Of a stretch of DNA of 9,537 nt, positions 6,631 to 9,537 are shown in pieces. Source of the DNA: Acidimicrobiales bacterium (GTDB lineage Bacteria; Actinomycetota; Acidimicrobiia; Acidimicrobiales; SHLQ01); assembly GCA_013002375.1 (NCBI GenBank), contig JABDJW010000174.1, forward strand, positions 1 through 9,537, in the 5' to 3' direction. Positions within the stretch are counted from its first letter, which is position 1, and each line of letters starts with the position of its first letter. Below the pieces are notes generated by a model that saw only the letters and a program-made list of their open reading frames with translations, made no database searches and had not been told where the DNA came from. A program made the translations under genes and the position numbers.

Positions 6631-7536
6631 TCAAGCTGACCCGTCCCACCAGGTACGGACGGTCGCTACGGGATCGGGCTCGACGTCGATATCGACCCAT
6701 CGGATGCGGGGATCGCGCCGAAACCACCGCTCTTGCCGCCGGGCGAATCGCCGGGTGCGGGTGGCGGCGTCGGTCAACGCCACCGACAGCGGAACGCCAT
6801 GTTCGACATGTCCGAGCAGCTCGCGATAGCCGAGGGCCTGGCGAGCGGTCGACGACAGGCCTTCGGGGTGCGAGACCAGGGCCCGTACCTCGTCGAGAAA
6901 TCCGGCCGCCATCTGCCGTTCGTAGCGCGCCGCGATCCGCTGATCGAGCTGAGGGCGGGGGCGGCGCAGCCCGACCAACATGGTGTCGACCTCGGGATAG
7001 GCCGCCACGCCCGGCCCGAACGACGAGAACGGCTGACCCGACCCGACACAGACCTCGAGGGCGCGAATCACCCTCCGCCGGTTGCTCGGCTCCATACGGG
7101 ACGCGGCCAACCCATCGAGTTCACCCAGGCGCGCGTGGAGCGCCGCGGTGTCGGGGTCGGCCTCCAACTCGGCTCGCACCTCGGGATACTGCCCGGGCAG
7201 CTCGAACCGATCGACGACCGCCTGTACGTAGAGGCCGGTTCCGCCGACCAACAGCGCCCGGTTACCCCGCGCCTCGATCGCAGCCACCGCCTCATCGAAA
7301 GCGGCTCGAAACTCGGCCAACGAAAAATCGTCCCATGGGTCGACGAGGTCGATGAGGTGGTGCGGGATCTCGGCCTGCTCGGCCCGGTTCGGCTTGGCCG
7401 TACCGATGTCCATACCCCGGTAGACCTGCATCGAGTCGATGCTCACCAATTCGATCGAGCCCAGCTCGCGAGCCAAGGCCAGCGCCAGGTTGGATTTGCC
7501 GGTCGCGGTCGCCCCCACGATGGCCACGGCGCCCAT
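6631..7536 (-). CDS. miaA: tRNA dimethylallyltransferase
   Basis: The 301-residue product would transfer a dimethylallyl group to N6 of A37 in tRNAs that read codons starting with U, making i6A, the substrate of MiaB. Motifs from ATG 7536: P-loop GATATGKS (8-15), SIDSMQVYRGMDIGTAKP (32-49) with the catalytic D34, VGGTGLY (97-103), NRRRVIRALEV (152-162), ARQALGYREL (231-240) and the basic TRRFARRQERWFRRD (261-275). The frame is open upstream to 7644 and would add 36 residues, but that extension overlaps the miaB end and is low-complexity. The family begins just before the P-loop, so ATG 7536 is chosen, with only a weak GGGG-type ribosome binding site. It starts 37 bases after miaB ends, and the two are probably cotranscribed. 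Confidence 0.95.
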   Translation of the reverse strand: MGAVAIVGATATGKSNLALALARELGSIELVSIDSMQVYRGMDIGTAKPNRAEQAEIPHHLIDLVDPWDDFSLAEFRAAFDEAVAAIEARGNRALLVGGTGLYVQAVVDRFELPGQYPEVRAELEADPDTAALHARLGELDGLAASRMEPSNRRRVIRALEVCVGSGQPFSSFGPGVAAYPEVDTMLVGLRRPRPQLDQRIAARYERQMAAGFLDEVRALVSHPEGLSSTARQALGYRELLGHVEHGVPLSVALTDAATRTRRFARRQERWFRRDPRIRWVDIDVEPDPVATVRTWWDGSA

Positions 7537-7573
7537 GACTACCGCATCCCCAGGACGAGTGGGCTCACCATGG

Positions 7574-9061
7574 CTAGTGGGGTGCGGGTGTTTCGACGCC
7601 GGCCGCCGTGACGGGGATGTGGGTGCGATAGCGCGGCACCGCAACCACTTCGCGGAATTCGCCCATCAGGTAGTGGGCCGCCGCGTCGACGACGACGACA
7701 TCGGCCTGGGTGCCGGGTTTCAGCGGTTGGGGCGCGGTGAAGTGCACGAGCTTGTTCTGTCGGGTGCGGCCGCTGGTGACGGACGGGTCACGCTTGCTCG
7801 GCCCTTCGACGACGACCCGTTCGCGGCGCCCGATGCGGGCCTGGTGTTTGGCGCGGGCCGATCGTTCGACCACGGTGCGGAGACGCTCGTACCGGTCGTT
7901 GGTGGTGGCGGGATCGACGTAGCGGTCGACCATGTCGGCCGCTTCGGTTCCGGGCCGGGGCGAATACTGGAAGGTGTACGCGTAGTCGTATTCGGCGGCC
8001 GCCGCGACCTCCAGCGTGGCCTCGAAATCGTCCTCGGTTTCGCCGGGGAAGCCAACGATGATGTCGGTGCTGACCGCGAGGTCGGGCACGCCGGCCACCG
8101 CGGCATCGAGCCGTTCGAGGTACCGCGCCGCGGTGTAGCCGCGGTGCATGGCGGCCAGGATGCGATCGCTGCCCGACTGCAATGGCAGATGCAAGTGCTC
8201 GCAGACCGCAACGGTCTCGGCCATCGCAGCAATCGTCTCGGGGCGAAGATCCTTGGGATGGGGGCTGGTGTAGCGAACCCGCTCGATGCCGTCGATCGAC
8301 CCGACCGCCCGCAAGAGGTCGGCGAACAGTGGGCGCGGCCGGCGTCGCTCGTCGATGGCCCAGGCCTCGCCCGCCTCGTAGGTGTCGGCCGGGCCGGCGT
8401 CGATCGTGCGGAGCCGGGTCGTGAGGTCCCGCCCGTAGCTGTTGACGTTTTGGCCGAGCAGGGTCACTTCGAGCACGCCCGCGGCGGCAAGTCGTTCGAC
8501 CTCCGCGACCAGTTCGCCGAAGGGTCGACTGATCTCGGGGCCGCGCACGGCAGGCACGATGCAGAAGGCGCAGTTGTTGTCACAGCCGATCTGGATGGTG
8601 ACCCATGAGGCGTACGGAAGGTCGCGTTTGGCCGGAAGCGCAGTCGGGAACGAGGCCAGGTAGTCGGCCGCCGTTTCCTCGAGGATCTCCAGGATCGGCC
8701 CGTGCTCACGGGCCTCGGCCATGAGCTCGGCGGCGCGATGCACGTTGTGGGTGCCGAACACCACGTCGACATGGCCGGCTCTTTCTTGGATCAGCTCGCG
8801 ATCCTTCTGGGCCAGACAACCACCCACCACGATCTGGAGATCGGGGCGATCATCCTTCAGCGACTTCAGGTAGCCGAGCGTGCCGTACAGCTTGTTGTCG
8901 GCGTTCTCACGAATGCAGCAGGTGTTGAGCACGATCACATCGGCATCGTCGGTGCCCTCGGCCGGCACCATGCCGTCGCCTTCGAGCAGGCCGGCGATGC
9001 GCTCCGAATCGTGTTCGTTCATCTGACACCCGTAGGTGCGAATCAGGTACCGCTGAGCCAC
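7574..9061 (-). CDS. miaB: tRNA-2-methylthio-N6-dimethylallyladenosine synthase
   Basis: The 495-residue radical-SAM enzyme would add a 2-methylthio group to i6A37 of tRNA, after MiaA. The N-terminal methylthiotransferase domain supplies three auxiliary-cluster cysteines: C12 in YGCQMN, C48 in NTCCIREN and C82 in GGCLAQ. The radical-SAM cluster motif CxxxCxxC is C160, C164, C167 (GCDNNCAFCIVP). LGQNVNSYG (202-210), TSPHPKD (265-271) and HLPLQSGSD (291-299) are typical, and the C-terminal part from about 410 fits a TRAM RNA-binding domain. An insertion at about 212-243 is of the kind seen in actinobacterial MiaB. C49 beside C48 is an extra cysteine, not a missing one. The GTG start at 9061 puts the conserved RYLIRTYGCQMN at residue 4. 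TACGCT ends six bases upstream, suggesting a leaderless message. It diverges from the PPOX gene. Confidence 0.95.
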   Translation of the reverse strand: MAQRYLIRTYGCQMNEHDSERIAGLLEGDGMVPAEGTDDADVIVLNTCCIRENADNKLYGTLGYLKSLKDDRPDLQIVVGGCLAQKDRELIQERAGHVDVVFGTHNVHRAAELMAEAREHGPILEILEETAADYLASFPTALPAKRDLPYASWVTIQIGCDNNCAFCIVPAVRGPEISRPFGELVAEVERLAAAGVLEVTLLGQNVNSYGRDLTTRLRTIDAGPADTYEAGEAWAIDERRRPRPLFADLLRAVGSIDGIERVRYTSPHPKDLRPETIAAMAETVAVCEHLHLPLQSGSDRILAAMHRGYTAARYLERLDAAVAGVPDLAVSTDIIVGFPGETEDDFEATLEVAAAAEYDYAYTFQYSPRPGTEAADMVDRYVDPATTNDRYERLRTVVERSARAKHQARIGRRERVVVEGPSKRDPSVTSGRTRQNKLVHFTAPQPLKPGTQADVVVVDAAAHYLMGEFREVVAVPRYRTHIPVTAAGVETPAPH

Positions 9062-9067
9062 CCCGCC

Positions 9068-9073
9068 AGCGTA
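9068..9073 (-). promoter_or_regulatory. Candidate -10 element of leaderless miaB promoter
   Basis: TACGCT on the minus strand, then six bases, then GTG at 9061: this is the exact -12 to -7 placement for transcription starting at the first base of the start codon. It overlaps the oppositely directed TAGAGT (9072-9077) by a shared TA. Confidence 0.45.
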
Positions 9074-9077
9074 GAGT
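9072..9077 (+). promoter_or_regulatory. Candidate -10 element of leaderless PPOX-gene promoter
   Basis: TAGAGT on the plus strand is followed by seven bases and the ATG at 9085. The whole divergent intergenic space is 23 bases, so both promoters must sit in it or within the neighbouring genes. No Shine-Dalgarno sequence precedes the ATG. Confidence 0.45.
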
Positions 9078-9084
9078 CTTTGCC

Positions 9085-9477
9085 ATGACGAGCCTCGCCG
9101 AACACAAGTACCTGTCCTTCACCACGTTCCGAAAGAACGGCGAAGCCAAGGCGCTACCGGTCTGGATCGTCGACTCGGGCGACGGCACCCTCGGGTTCAC
9201 CACCGGGAAGAACTCCTGGAAGGTCAAGCGGCTGGCCAACGACAGTCGGTGCGAGCTCCAGCCGTGCAATGCGCGCGGGGTCGTCACCGAAGGAGCGGCG
9301 GTGGCCACCGGTACCGCTCGCATGGTCGAGGGCGCCGAGTACGCCAAGATCGACGAATTGGTGGCCCAGAAGTACGGATTTCAGCGCAAACTGATCAAGG
9401 CGATGAGCAAGGTCGGCGCTCTCTTCGGCAGCGAGCGTGAAGCAGCCAACTGCGCCATCGTCGTGACCCTCGACTAG
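9085..9477 (+). CDS. PPOX-class (F420/flavin split-barrel) family protein, Rv2061-like
   Basis: The 130-residue product matches the small pyridoxamine-phosphate-oxidase-like split-barrel family. The actinobacterial Rv2061-type members are predicted to use F420 in oxidoreductase reactions; no specific substrate is assigned. Visible signatures are KYLSFTTFRKNGEAKALPVW (8-27), TTGKNSWKVKRLANDSRCE (39-57) and QPCNARG (59-65), followed by the VATGTARMV strand (73-81) and a C-terminal helix pair. Length is normal for the family. The ATG at 9085 is the only start before the conserved N-terminus and lies seven bases after a TAGAGT hexamer. It is divergent from miaB and directly followed by another gene with no spacing. 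Cofactor (F420, FMN or even heme) is inferred from family, not from visible residues. Confidence 0.85.
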   Translation: MTSLAEHKYLSFTTFRKNGEAKALPVWIVDSGDGTLGFTTGKNSWKVKRLANDSRCELQPCNARGVVTEGAAVATGTARMVEGAEYAKIDELVAQKYGFQRKLIKAMSKVGALFGSEREAANCAIVVTLD

Positions 9478-9537
9478 ATGGCCGCCGAACTGTCGGCCGA
9501 CGATTTCGACCACGTCGTCGACGAGGCCCTCGAAGAG
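9478..9537 (+). CDS. N-terminal fragment, probable zincin-like metallopeptidase family protein
   Basis: An ATG directly after the PPOX stop codon opens a frame that runs 20 codons to the window edge (MAAELSADDFDHVVDEALEE). The pattern of a short acidic start, then F-x-x-x-V-x-E-A-L, resembles the N-terminus of small actinobacterial zincin-like (PF06262-type) metallopeptidases, whose HExxH site would lie beyond the window. The zero-base junction suggests translational coupling to the PPOX gene. With only 20 residues visible, the family call is tentative; that a gene starts here is more certain. Confidence 0.5.
   Translation, partial: MAAELSADDFDHVVDEALEE

Noticed and set aside
5626..6639. A 337-codon plus-strand frame antisense to the lipoprotein gene
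   Set aside because: The minus-strand product has a lipobox, a hydrophobic signal segment and a ribosome binding site; the plus-strand product shows no such organisation.
7537..7644. An N-terminal extension of 36 residues on MiaA
   Set aside because: It overlaps the miaB 3' end, is low-complexity and lies upstream of the family's normal start just before the P-loop.

Overview
The window is a high-GC, tightly packed bacterial chromosome segment from an actinobacterium. The evidence is the gene order miaB-miaA-(lipoprotein)-dapF-hflX-dapC-dapE, an actinobacterial-type DapC, a Rv2061-like PPOX/F420 family protein, several GTG starts and probable leaderless genes. An Acidimicrobiia-like lineage would fit, but that is inference. 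I see no tRNA, rRNA, CRISPR array, insertion sequence or prophage signal, and no gene-free stretch longer than about 50 bases.

Layout: eight complete genes and one partial gene lie on the minus strand; one complete and one partial gene lie on the plus strand. Reading the minus strand from right to left, the order is miaB (tRNA methylthiotransferase), miaA (tRNA dimethylallyltransferase), an acidic lipoprotein of unknown role, dapF (diaminopimelate epimerase), hflX (ribosome-associated GTPase), a small AhpD/carboxymuconolactone-decarboxylase (CMD) family protein, dapC (succinyl-DAP aminotransferase), dapE (succinyl-DAP desuccinylase), and a sulfotransferase cut by the left edge. At the right end, divergent from miaB, is a PPOX-class protein followed without a gap by the first 20 codons of a probable zincin-like metallopeptidase.

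Functionally, MiaA and MiaB act in sequence on A37 of tRNAs reading UNN codons (i6A, then ms2i6A). DapC, DapE and DapF carry out three successive late steps of the succinylase route to meso-diaminopimelate and lysine. HflX is a translation-stress GTPase.

The main discovery candidate is the CMD-family gene at 3020-3502. It looks broken by a TGA, but the frame is unchanged on both sides, the whole family length is present, and TGA falls exactly at the second cysteine of the redox CxxC motif. A stem-loop fitting the bacterial SECIS pattern starts 12 bases after the TGA. The best reading is a selenoprotein with a CxxU active site, 160 residues long, which ordinary gene callers would split or call a pseudogene.

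A second pattern is regulatory. Five genes have a TANNNT hexamer ending 6-7 bases before the start codon, as expected for leaderless transcripts. Two of these form a compact divergent promoter sharing one TA step between miaB and the PPOX gene. Genes that overlap or abut their upstream neighbour (hflX, sulfotransferase, metallopeptidase) lack the hexamer and are probably translationally coupled.
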